From positions 221,561 through 258,734 of the forward strand of contig JANXDI010000029.1 of the NCBI GenBank assembly GCA_025059595.1: DNA of 37,174 nt. The letters are read 5' to 3'. The DNA is from Candidatus Calditenuaceae archaeon (GTDB taxonomy: Archaea > Thermoproteota > Nitrososphaeria_A > Caldarchaeales > Calditenuaceae). Under the pieces are notes generated by a model. The model did no database searches. It was not told the origin of the DNA and worked only from the letters and a program-made list of their open reading frames with translations. Within the stretch, counting starts at the first letter, position 1. Each line of letters opens with the position of its first letter. A program made the position numbers and the translations under genes. Below are positions 1 to 6,274 of this stretch, piece after piece.

Positions 1-158
1 CATTACATGGCGTTAAAGAAGGGCGAGACTCGGCAGCCTCTGAGAAGAGGGTTGAGAGACCTTTCGGGGGGAAACTCTGCAGCTCATGCCTCAGACACGC
101 GATACTCCTTTGGACAGTTAGGGAGGCGGCAAGACCTATAGGCCAAGGTAGTGCCTAA
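1..158 (+). CDS. rpl34e: Ribosomal protein L34e, C-terminal part
   Basis: The gene runs in from the left edge; the reading frame begins at base 3 and stops with TAA at 156-158, giving about 51 residues. The stretch GVKEGRDSAASEKRVERPFG followed by GKLCSSCLR matches the C-terminal half of archaeal L34e, a large-subunit ribosomal protein with a zinc ribbon; the second CxxC pair is seen here and the first lies off the window. In TACK archaea L34e normally precedes cmk, L14e and cbf5, which are the next genes here. Its last 23 bases overlap the 3' end of the oppositely oriented cmk gene. Identity rests on motif and neighbourhood; the N-terminus is not visible. Confidence 0.82.
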   Translation, partial: LHGVKEGRDSAASEKRVERPFGGKLCSSCLRHAILLWTVREAARPIGQGSA

Positions 159-711
159 CTGAGAGATAGACAATATCCAATACCGCCTGGCTGCTCAGCC
201 GGGTCGTGTCGATGACCAGGTGGAAGGGCTCAAAGTCTGTAGATATTTTTATTCCGTAAAGTCTTCTGTAGAGCTCGGCATTTCTAGCGTCGCGCTCTTC
301 GAGTATTCTCGCCGCCTCATCTAAGGTCAGACCTGCCCTCCTCGCGAGCCTCTCCGCCCTAACCTTCCTGTCCGCCTTCAGCCATACCTTAAACCCTCCC
401 TCAAAAAGCCAGGGCAGAACCCAACTGTCGATGACTACGCCTCCACGCCGCGCATATGAGAGCAGCTCTTCATCGACCATTCTGTCGAACCTCTCATCCC
501 CCTCCCTCAAGGCCAAGAATCTCATCCCCTCATCACTCTCCCACCACCTCTCCTCCGAAGTATCGAAACCCATCTTAGCAGCTATTGTTTTTAACGCCTC
601 ACCACCCGAGAAGCGTTTCAAGCGCAGTTTCTCCGCAAGCTGCTTCGCGAGCGTGCTTTTACCTGAAGCGGCTAGACCACTCACTATGACGACGATATCT
701 TCCTCAAGCAC
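136..711 (-). CDS. cmk: Cytidylate kinase, archaeal type
   Basis: Phosphorylates CMP/dCMP to the diphosphate with ATP. The N-terminus carries a P-loop (GLAASGKST) right after the first beta strand. An Arg-rich lid region follows around ADRKVRAERLARRAG, and the length of about 191 residues fits archaeal CMP kinases. The frame is open further upstream to 783, but the extra residues run into the promoter of the L14e gene. GTG at 711 puts the P-loop about 10 residues from the start and has a TATA-like CTTTTTAAC at 730-738, so I chose it. The gene lies between L34e and L14e as in other archaea, but on the opposite strand from them. It converges with L34e (overlap 23 bases) and diverges from L14e. 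Confidence 0.85.
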   Translation of the reverse strand: MLEEDIVVIVSGLAASGKSTLAKQLAEKLRLKRFSGGEALKTIAAKMGFDTSEERWWESDEGMRFLALREGDERFDRMVDEELLSYARRGGVVIDSWVLPWLFEGGFKVWLKADRKVRAERLARRAGLTLDEAARILEERDARNAELYRRLYGIKISTDFEPFHLVIDTTRLSSQAVLDIVYLSVRHYLGL

Positions 712-729
712 GCATATTATTCGACGTGT

Positions 730-738
730 CGAGTTAAA
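730..738 (-). promoter_or_regulatory. TATA-like box for cmk
   Basis: On the minus strand CTTTTTAAC lies 19-27 bases before the GTG chosen for cmk, the spacing expected for a leaderless archaeal transcript. Suggested by spacing and composition only. Confidence 0.35.
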
Positions 739-762
739 AAGTGTGAACACGGCCCCGGGCTG

Positions 763-771
763 AAATTTATT
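763..771 (+). promoter_or_regulatory. TATA-like box for the L14e-cbf5 transcript
   Basis: AAATTTATT lies about 35 bases before the L14e ATG, inside the short region between divergent cmk and L14e. It would place the transcript start near 793-796. Confidence 0.45.
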
Positions 772-801
772 ACAGGCCCCCACAACAATGAGAATTCAGG
801 C

Positions 802-1083
802 ATGGTCGACCAAGTCGGCAGGGTTGTCGTTAAGACGGCTGGACGTGACGCGGGTCTGAAAGGCGTAGTCGTCAACATTCTTGGAGGGAATAAGGTTTTG
901 GTCACAGGGCCTCCAAGTCTTAACGGGTTGAGGAGACGGGCCGTTAACATCATGCACTTACTCCCCACTGCCTATAGGGTTGAAGTGGGGCGCGACGCGA
1001 GCGATGAGGAGGTTATGCGGGCGATAGAGAATAGTGGTCTGAAAGATTTTATGAAGAGGAGGGCTGAAGTAAAAAGGTGGTAA
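802..1083 (+). CDS. rpl14e: Ribosomal protein L14e
   Basis: Large-subunit ribosomal protein of archaea and eukaryotes. The 93 residues form a single small KOW/SH3-like domain. The family pattern is clear: [19 protein letters not shown] near the N-terminus, [19 protein letters not shown] in the middle and [11 protein letters not shown] near the end. The ATG at 802 gives the standard length. It is the first gene of a unit with cbf5, whose possible GTG start at 1077 overlaps the L14e stop. L14e is absent from Nitrososphaeria, so its presence is mildly informative about lineage. Confidence 0.92.
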   Translation: MVDQVGRVVVKTAGRDAGLKGVVVNILGGNKVLVTGPPSLNGLRRRAVNIMHLLPTAYRVEVGRDASDEEVMRAIENSGLKDFMKRRAEVKRW

Positions 1084-2116
1084 ACATTTTTTTGCGGCAC
1101 AGCGTGAGGGCTTGGCCGGCAAGAAGGGAGATGATAGAACTTAGGGATGCGGAGACAGACCCACGCTATGGCTCGAGACCTGGAGAAAGGCCGATAAAAG
1201 AGCTAATGAGTTACGGGTATGTCCTCCTAGACAAGCCCCGGGGCCCAACAAGCGGTGAAATTACCGAGAGGGTTAGAAAGATTCTGGGCGTTGAAAAGGC
1301 TGGACATGGCGGGACCTTAGACTTAGAGATGGAGGATATCCCGCCGTCTCCGGCTTACTTCCAATTCTCTTAGGTAATGCCACGAAGGGCTCGTCCATCG
1401 CACACACATACCCCAAAGAATACGTCTGCGTGATGAGACTGCACGGCGAAGTGAGCGACGCAGAGCTTGAGTGGGGCCTCTCACAGTTCATCGGCGAGTT
1501 TTATCAAACCCCGCCTATCAGGGCAAACGTGGCTAGACAGGTCAGGATTAGAGTTCTTTATGAGGCGGAGGTCGTCGAACGAGCCGATCGCGATGTTTTA
1601 CTTCGGTTAGTAGTGAGCGGCGGGACGTATGTCCGCAAACTCTGCCACGACCTCGGACTCGTGCTCGGAGTGGGGGGTCATATGAGTGAGCTTAGGCGCG
1701 TGAGAATTGGGCCCAAGTCTGAGAGAGATGCCACCACGATTCAACAGCTTCAGCGAGCCCTCTGGGAGTTTCGGCAGAGAGGAGATGAGGAGAGCCTTAG
1801 GGCCGCGATAAAGCCTGTAGAGGACTTCATAGAATACCTTCCCAAAATAGTGGTTCTCGATTCAGCCGTTGACGCAATATGCCACGGCGCGCCACTAGCT
1901 AAGCCAGGAGTAGCCATGATTGAGGCAGGAATCACTCCGGGGATTGATGTCGGCATCTTCACTCTGAAGGGGGAGTTAGTCGCTGTCGGCGTCGCGCTCA
2001 AGTCCTTTGAGGAGATGCTTAGGGGGGAGGGGGTGATGGTGAGGACAGATAGGGTTTTCATGGCACGGGGGACCTATCCACCGCGCTGGAGGAGGGGAAG
2101 ACCTAAAGCGAGCTAA
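1077..2116 (+). CDS. cbf5: tRNA/rRNA pseudouridine synthase Cbf5 (TruB family), interrupted by an intron
   Basis: Catalytic subunit of the archaeal H/ACA RNP and also a tRNA U55 pseudouridine synthase. Read straight through, the frame breaks in the catalytic motif. Removing 1321-1337 joins 1077-1320 to 1338-2116 into one frame of 340 residues that reads [19 protein letters not shown], the invariant motif with catalytic Asp (residue 82 from the GTG). The rest is intact: [10 protein letters not shown], the DKC1-like N-terminal segment, [20 protein letters not shown] and a C-terminal PUA domain (about 245-320). The start is uncertain: GTG 1077, GTG 1104 or ATG 1131 all precede the conserved DAETDP. 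I see no decay outside the insertion, so this is an intron gene rather than a pseudogene. Confidence 0.9.
1321..1337 (+). other. 17-base pre-mRNA intron in cbf5 (bulge-helix-bulge)
   Basis: The intron is ACTTAGAGATGGAGGAT. The flanking RNA folds as a canonical archaeal splicing motif. An exon stem pairs 1299-1314 with 1339-1354 (16 positions, one C-C mismatch). A 4-bp helix pairs CCTT 1315-1318 with GAGG 1332-1335. There is a 3-base bulge AGA at 1319-1321 and a 3-base bulge ATA at 1336-1338. Cutting after the second base of each bulge, the known rule for the archaeal endonuclease, joins G to AT and restores the Asp codon with no other change. The inner helix is weak (C1322-G1331). cbf5 is the known site of protein-coding introns in Crenarchaeota. 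Confidence 0.88.
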
Positions 2117-2134
2117 GAGCTAGAGAAAGCGCGG

Positions 2135-2220
2135 GCCGGGGTGGCAGAGTGGTTAATGCGCAGGCCTGGAGAGCCTGTGGCCCCAACCGGGCCGCGAGGG
2201 TTCGAATCCCTCCCCCGGCG
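2135..2220 (+). tRNA. trnS-GGA: tRNA-Ser(GGA)
   Basis: Class II tRNA of 86 bases without an intron. Acceptor GCCGGGG pairs with CCCCGGC, discriminator G at 2220. Anticodon arm CAGGC-CTGGAGA-GCCTG with anticodon GGA at 2168-2170; long variable arm (GGCCC/GGGCC); T arm GAGGG-TTCGAAT-CCCTC. No CCA is encoded. It begins 18 bases after the cbf5 stop and no separate TATA box is obvious, so it may be cut out of the cbf5 transcript. Confidence 0.95.
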
Positions 2221-2232
2221 CCCAAACAGATA

Positions 2233-2242
2233 GGTAAAAAAG
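2233..2242 (+). promoter_or_regulatory. TATA-like box for tRNA-Ser(CGA)
   Basis: GGTAAAAAAG lies 24-33 bases before the 5' end of the tRNA gene, the usual archaeal distance. Confidence 0.4.
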
Positions 2243-2265
2243 CATGGCTTCAAACATCTATTTGG

Positions 2266-2381
2266 GCCGGGGTCCCATAGCGGCCATTGGGGCGGCCTCG
2301 AGATCTCGTCAACACTTCTGGCCTGATGAGTCAGCCGCTGCCCCTTGACGGGGCGCGAGGGTTCGAATCCCTCCCCCGGCG
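2266..2381 (+). tRNA. trnS-CGA: tRNA-Ser(CGA) with one intron
   Basis: The gene is 116 bases long and gives an 86-base mature class II tRNA after loss of a 30-base intron (2303-2332). Acceptor GCCGGGG/CCCCGGC, D stem CCA/TGG, anticodon stem GCGGC (2292-2296) with GCCGC (2334-2338), loop CTCGAG-A, anticodon CGA at 2299-2301, variable arm GCCCC/GGGGC, T arm GAGGG-TTCGAAT-CCCTC. Acceptor, T arm and discriminator are the same as in the Ser(GGA) gene just upstream. Confidence 0.92.
2303..2332 (+). other. tRNA-Ser(CGA) intron at position 37/38
   Basis: 30-base intron at the canonical site. BHB: anticodon stem as the outer helix, CTCG (2297-2300) paired with TGAG (2327-2330), 5' bulge AGA cut as AG-A, 3' bulge TCA cut as TC-A. 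Confidence 0.85.
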
Positions 2382-2391
2382 CTCGTATATT

Positions 2392-2415
2392 GAGGAGATG
2401 TTGAATAATCTCCTC
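2392..2415. terminator. Perfect 8-bp hairpin between convergent tRNA genes
   Basis: GAGGAGAT and ATCTCCTC are separated by 8 bases, GTTGAATA. The hairpin lies 11 bases after tRNA-Ser(CGA) and about 40 bases past the end of the oppositely oriented tRNA-Gly. It could act on either strand as a terminator or processing structure. No T-run follows on either side, so the role is a guess. Confidence 0.3.
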
Positions 2416-2492
2416 CCCTAAGATATTTCTGAAATTGTCTGCGGCTCCGTTCTAATTGCGGCGGGCGGGATTTGAACCCGCGACCCCCAGCG

Positions 2493-2511
2493 TTCCGCCC
2501 CAAAGCCCGGT
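2493..2511 (-). other. tRNA-Gly intron 2, position 37/38
   Basis: 19-base intron ACCGGGCTTTGGGGCGGAA. BHB: outer helix is the restored anticodon stem CCAGC/GCTGG, CTGC pairs with GCGG (one G-U), 5' bulge CAA cut as CA-A, 3' bulge AAC cut as AA-C. The stem that forms the outer helix exists only after intron 1 is gone, which suggests that intron 1 is removed first. Confidence 0.8.
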
Positions 2512-2519
2512 TGGCAGGC

Positions 2520-2541
2520 ATCCACACACCTAAAGGGTGCT
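2520..2541 (-). other. tRNA-Gly intron 1, position 29/30
   Basis: 22-base intron in the anticodon stem, a known noncanonical site in TACK archaea. The inner hairpin is GCACC-CTTTA-GGTGT. The 4-position middle helix is ACAC/GTGG with one A-G mismatch; bulges are CA-A and AT-G; the outer helix pairs D-arm bases GGTAGG with anticodon bases CCTGCC. This is a relaxed BHB. Confidence 0.75.
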
Positions 2542-2600
2542 TGGTGTCCTACCAGGCTAGACTACCGCCGCTCCTCAACAAAATCTGGGCTTACCGCCTG

Positions 2601-2610
2601 TATAAAAATC
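2601..2610 (-). promoter_or_regulatory. TATA-like box for tRNA-Gly
   Basis: Minus-strand GATTTTTATA lies 30-39 bases before the tRNA 5' end at 2571. Confidence 0.4.
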
Positions 2611-2720
2611 CTAAAGAGGGGAGCCATAGAACGGGGTATTCGAATTATCCTTAAAATTCTTGCCTCGCGTCAAGATTTTGCATACGGGTTTATTTGGGTC
2701 TCGATGACGGAAATATTGAT

Positions 2721-3254
2721 TTGAGTTTCGCTGTTGCGGTCTATGGGGTCTGGAAGTTTTTCGGAGAACGCGCGGCCCTAGGGTGGTTGGCTTCAAGATT
2801 TCTAAGGGAGAGGTCTTAGGGTTGACAGGGCCATTTGTCTCCAGCATCTATTGTGCCTCTCGGCTTGGCTGTGATGATTACGCTCGCCTTGGCTCTCGCT
2901 ATAGGCCTGCTGGCTGGAACAATTTCAGGCGATGTTAAGAGAGGCCAGCAATTATCATCGCTCCTATTGACGCTCCTCTTCCTCCCTCCGTTCCTATTAA
3001 TCCAGTTCAGCGATATAAGAGCCCCACCACTAACGATTCAAGCAATCATGCAGATAAACCCCGTAACCTACGTATTCATGGTCTTCGAGTCAATCTTTGT
3101 CTCAGACATTCAAGGCGCACTTACATACCTCCCCATAGTAGCGTTTTTCCCCGTACTGTTCTTGGGTCTCACGGTGTAGATTTTCAGTGGCGAGAGGCTG
3201 ATATCCCTGAGGCTCAGGGCCGGTAGGTGCTCTACGCCCCCCGTGCTGAGGTAA
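2721..3254 (+). pseudogene. Decayed ABC exporter: ATPase start fused to ABC-2 permease tail
   Basis: Three reading frames must be joined. From TTG 2721 the frame gives VYGVWKFFGERAAL, the start of an ABC ATPase. The frame then shifts and from 2783 gives VVGFKISKGEVLGLTGP, ending in the middle of the Walker A loop. At about 2831-2850 the sequence jumps to the last membrane spans of an ABC-2 permease (PLGLAVMITLALALAIGL, INPVTYVFMVFES). That segment meets a TAG at 3177-3179, beyond which the same frame still reads IFSGERLISLRLRAGR, a plausible permease C-terminus, up to TAA 3252. I infer a large internal deletion removing most of the ATPase and the first part of the permease, plus a frameshift and a nonsense change. 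Confidence 0.72.
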
Positions 3255-3263
3255 CTTATCTGA

Positions 3264-4904
3264 GTGGAAGATATTTACCTTGCCCAGCATCTTCGAGACG
3301 CGGACCGCTTGCTGTGGGAGATAATCACGGCCGTTACGCTCTCCTGGGCTAGAATTGCAGCGGCAATCATCCTCTCAGTCTCCGCGGCATTAGTAGTCGG
3401 GATATACTCGGGCATAAGTAGGCGAGTCGATAGAATCGCGATACCGGTGCTAGACGTCCTACAGAGCGTTCCAATTCTGGGATTTTTTCCCATAGCCGTC
3501 TATATTCTCGCAAAGGCCATACCCTCCGTGGGATACGAAATCGCTTCCATCTTCCTCATATTCACATGTACCTTCTGGAACCTCGCCTTCGGAGTCTACG
3601 AGGGGGCCCGCTCCATCCCACAAACCGTATTAGAAGTCGCGGAGCTCAGCAAACTCTCGCACACAGAGAGGTTGCGGAAAATATACATCCCCGCAACATT
3701 CCCTAAGGTCGCCGACCAACTTCCAGCTAGCCTCGCAAACGCCTTTTACTTTCTTGCGGCAAGCGAGGTCATGGCGCTGGGTGAAGCTGAAGTGCGTGTG
3801 GCTGGGATAGGGACACTTATTCTGCGATACCAAGAAATCGGTAATTATGAGGGCATAGTGTTAGGAATTCTAGCTACGGCTCTGAGCATAGCGGCGGTAT
3901 ATCTTCTAATCTTGACGCCAATAATATCATACTCGGACAAGTATAGATTCGATGTGATAAAACCCGCGGCTGGCGCCACGCCCTCACTATTAAGAGGGCT
4001 CTACTCCCGATTCAAGTCTATCCAAGCTCCGCTTAAAGTAGAGTCTAGGCGTATTTCGGAGGCGGCTCAGCGCTTACTTCCGACACAGTTTGTAAACGTG
4101 AAATACATGAGGAGCGACTTGATGCGCCTTCTACTGATAATTTTCATAGTCGCTTCGCTGGTTCTCTTGGTCCCCCGCATTTATGCAAACATGGACGATG
4201 TGTGGGCTGCAATAATGAGTGTGGCGGCGGCCGGTCTTAGGCTCGGCCTCACTAACGTAGGGGAGGCCCTCGCTTACTCTTTTCTCCGAGTGCTTGCATG
4301 CTTAGCCCTTATGACAGCGTTCTCCATCCCGTTAGCATACTTTATGTCTGAAAAACCTCGAATCAGGGCATCGCTCCTACCGGCCCTGCAGATGCTTGCA
4401 GCAATGCCTTCACCCCTTATCTTCCCGATAATCTCGAGCCTATTCGAGGCGGGGGCCCTGACCCGAGAGCTAGGAGCCCTCCTTCTCATGGCGCTAGGTT
4501 CAATCTGGTACGTATTCTACTCTACACTCAGCGGCTTCAGCCGAGTACACTCAGAATACCTCGAGCTGGCCGAGATGTATAAACTCTCGAGCGTCCAGAG
4601 ATTCAGGTATATTTACATCCCATTTGCGACTCCCTCTCTGGTGACTGGCTTGATAACCGCGACGGGCGGGGCATGGAACACGGTAATAGTTGCTGAGAGG
4701 CTCGGCGAGGGTGGGGCGATTTTTGAGGTCTATTCTCCAGGGCTAGGTAAGATGATGTCGACGCTCGCAGAAATGGCCGACACTGCGGGGCTTGTTTTCA
4801 CGGTCATTGTCATGACTGTCTTCGTCATACTTGTTAACAGGCTCCTGTGGCGGGCGTTGTACGATTACTCAATAAGGGCACTGAGGATACATGAACAAGT
4901 CTGA
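3264..4904 (+). CDS. NitT/TauT-type ABC transporter, fused double permease
   Basis: Integral membrane component of an importer of the nitrate/sulfonate/taurine/thiamine-precursor class. Two permease domains are fused: residues about 15-225 and 285-535, with a linker of about 55 residues. Each has the cytoplasmic coupling loop: VAELSKLSHTERLRKIYIP (about 125-143) and LAEMYKLSSVQRFRYIYIP (about 435-453). The central Gly of the usual EAA motif is missing in both. The second half has an extra first membrane helix (287-304) that the first half lacks. A stop lies directly before GTG 3264, and the ABC pseudogene ends only 10 bases upstream, so the N-terminus may have been lost in the same rearrangement. 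The ATPase gene overlaps the end by 14 bases. No substrate-binding protein is nearby; substrate unknown. Confidence 0.85.
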   Translation: MEDIYLAQHLRDADRLLWEIITAVTLSWARIAAAIILSVSAALVVGIYSGISRRVDRIAIPVLDVLQSVPILGFFPIAVYILAKAIPSVGYEIASIFLIFTCTFWNLAFGVYEGARSIPQTVLEVAELSKLSHTERLRKIYIPATFPKVADQLPASLANAFYFLAASEVMALGEAEVRVAGIGTLILRYQEIGNYEGIVLGILATALSIAAVYLLILTPIISYSDKYRFDVIKPAAGATPSLLRGLYSRFKSIQAPLKVESRRISEAAQRLLPTQFVNVKYMRSDLMRLLLIIFIVASLVLLVPRIYANMDDVWAAIMSVAAAGLRLGLTNVGEALAYSFLRVLACLALMTAFSIPLAYFMSEKPRIRASLLPALQMLAAMPSPLIFPIISSLFEAGALTRELGALLLMALGSIWYVFYSTLSGFSRVHSEYLELAEMYKLSSVQRFRYIYIPFATPSLVTGLITATGGAWNTVIVAERLGEGGAIFEVYSPGLGKMMSTLAEMADTAGLVFTVIVMTVFVILVNRLLWRALYDYSIRALRIHEQV

Positions 4905-5658
4905 GGCGCTTCTAGAGCTTAGAGACGTGTCGCATGGATATAGTTTGAGGGCTGGAGCCACGTTGAGGGTGATTGAGAACCTCAGCCTCGAAGTGAGGTT
5001 TAACGAGTTTCTCGGCATAGTGGGGCCGAGCGGGTGCGGAAAGAGCACCATACTTCGTATAATGGCCGGCCTCATCAAACCTCTTTCAGGAGTCGTCACG
5101 TTTCGTGGCTCTATACTTAATGGCACTACGCCCCGCATCTCACTCATGCATCAAATTCCCCCTCTCCTTCCATGGCTCACGGTCAGAGAGAATATCGCTT
5201 TAGCACTCATCGCTAGGGACGACTTAACGGAGGAGGAGAAGAGGTTGAAGGTCACGCAGTTCTTGGAGCTAGTTGAGCTCACGGGCTACGACTCAGCATA
5301 CCCCTACGAGCTTAGCGGAGGGATGAAGCAGAGAGTAGCACTAGCCCGAGCCCTAGTCACCGACCCAGACCTCCTTCTTCTAGACGAGCCGTTCAGCAAC
5401 TTAGACCCACTAACATCACTCAGCTTGAGCCGAGAGATTGAGTATATGTGGCTCGAGTCCACTCTTCCTCCCATCTCTGTGGTAATGGTCTCACACAACA
5501 TAGAGGAGGTCGTGATGCTTGCAGATAGAATCATAGTATTGGGGAGCAGGCCAGCTAGAATTCTAGCGGAGGTTCCTATAGAGATGCAGAGGCCGCGGAA
5601 TAAGAAGTCAGAGGAGTTCTACCGTCTCGTCGACGAGGTTTTCTCGCTCATCAGCTGA
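4891..5658 (+). CDS. NitT/TauT-type ABC transporter ATP-binding protein
   Basis: Peripheral ATPase that powers the fused permease encoded directly upstream (overlap 14 bases, translational coupling likely). All motifs are intact in 255 residues: Walker A GPSGCGKST (45-53), Q-loop at MHQIPPLLPW (Q88), signature LSGGMKQR (141-148), Walker B LLLLDEP (161-167) and switch His in VSHN (202). The short form without a C-terminal extension matters because the AAA-associated domain, often fused to the end of such ATPases, is encoded as a separate convergent gene that overlaps this one by 8 bases. The substrate cannot be read from the sequence. Confidence 0.9.
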   Translation: MNKSEALLELRDVSHGYSLRAGATLRVIENLSLEVRFNEFLGIVGPSGCGKSTILRIMAGLIKPLSGVVTFRGSILNGTTPRISLMHQIPPLLPWLTVRENIALALIARDDLTEEEKRLKVTQFLELVELTGYDSAYPYELSGGMKQRVALARALVTDPDLLLLDEPFSNLDPLTSLSLSREIEYMWLESTLPPISVVMVSHNIEEVVMLADRIIVLGSRPARILAEVPIEMQRPRNKKSEEFYRLVDEVFSLIS

Positions 5659-6193
5659 GTTTGACGCCTCTCCTCTGCTTGAATAGGCCGGCCTCTCCGT
5701 CGTATTCGAGATAGCCCGTCGTCACGAGCCAATCTAGTAGAAAAGACTTTGCCCTTGAGACGCTCTCAGGGTCCGTGTCGCACAGTTTCAGCTCTCTACA
5801 GAGCTGCTCAACCGTCAGGGGCTCTTTCCTACTGCCGATATGATGTATAATTGATTTGAAAGGCTCCACGTTTCTAACAAGCTCTCGCAGCATCTTGATT
5901 TTCCCTGAATATCTCCTCCGCGAGAAGGAGAGACCTTGCTCCGTCAAGATGGCATCGCCTTGGTCGATCTTCACCAAACCAAGCGCCTCACATGCCTCAA
6001 GAATCTCTAATACAAGTCCGGACTCCATCCCAACCTCGCTCACAATAGACGCTACGTCAGCCCTATTCTTCAGCAGCGTTAAGACCTCCACCAACCCCGC
6101 AACCATGGCGGGAGTGACTTGAAGGGGGCATCTCGGCCCCTGTTGGTCCAACACCCTATCGAGCCATTTATTTACAAACCCGTATATAACCAT
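5651..6193 (-). CDS. AAA-associated C-terminal domain protein (winged-helix)
   Basis: A 180-residue soluble protein resembling the AAA_assoc_C domain (PF09821) found at the end of, or beside, NitT/TauT-type ABC ATPases in archaea. The recognisable part starts near residue 27: VTPAMVAGLVEVLTLLKNRADVASIVSEVGME, then ILEACEALGLVKIDQGDAILTEQGLSFS, followed by a helical region (100-170). The layout resembles a winged-helix repeat and may sense or regulate the transporter. It converges on the ATPase gene, overlapping by 8 bases, so it is a partner but not co-transcribed. An AATATAA element lies only about 10-15 bases before the ATG, so the true start could be an internal GTG/TTG near residue 14. 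Confidence 0.7.
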   Translation of the reverse strand: MVIYGFVNKWLDRVLDQQGPRCPLQVTPAMVAGLVEVLTLLKNRADVASIVSEVGMESGLVLEILEACEALGLVKIDQGDAILTEQGLSFSRRRYSGKIKMLRELVRNVEPFKSIIHHIGSRKEPLTVEQLCRELKLCDTDPESVSRAKSFLLDWLVTTGYLEYDGEAGLFKQRRGVKLS

Positions 6194-6274
6194 GCAGACT
6201 TATATTCCGCTGAAGAGCGGAAGAACTTCCCGTTTCCGCGCTTAACTTGAGGGGCCTATTCTTCCTTCAAATAA

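Larger units (their letters stand above)
2457..2571 (-). tRNA. trnG-GCC: tRNA-Gly(GCC) with two introns
   Basis: The gene of 115 bases reduces to a standard 74-base tRNA after removing 22 bases (2520-2541) and 19 bases (2493-2511). Acceptor GCGGCGG/CCGCCGC with discriminator A; D arm GTCT-AGCCTGGTA-GGAC; restored anticodon arm CCAGC-CTGCCAC-GCTGG; anticodon GCC at 2513-2515; variable GGGTC; T arm GCGGG-TTCAAAT-CCCGC. Neither the anticodon stem nor a normal variable loop exists without both removals, and the 41 bases removed equal the exact excess over a class I tRNA. Confidence 0.88.

Noticed and set aside
1338..1373. Reading cbf5 as a frameshifted pseudogene or two separate genes
   Set aside because: All other motifs are intact and the insertion sits in a canonical BHB whose excision restores the active site.
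2457..2571. tRNA-Gly read as a class II Leu tRNA with a long variable arm
   Set aside because: Acceptor and D arm are typical of Gly, no variable-arm stem forms, and removing both introns leaves a normal 74-base tRNA.
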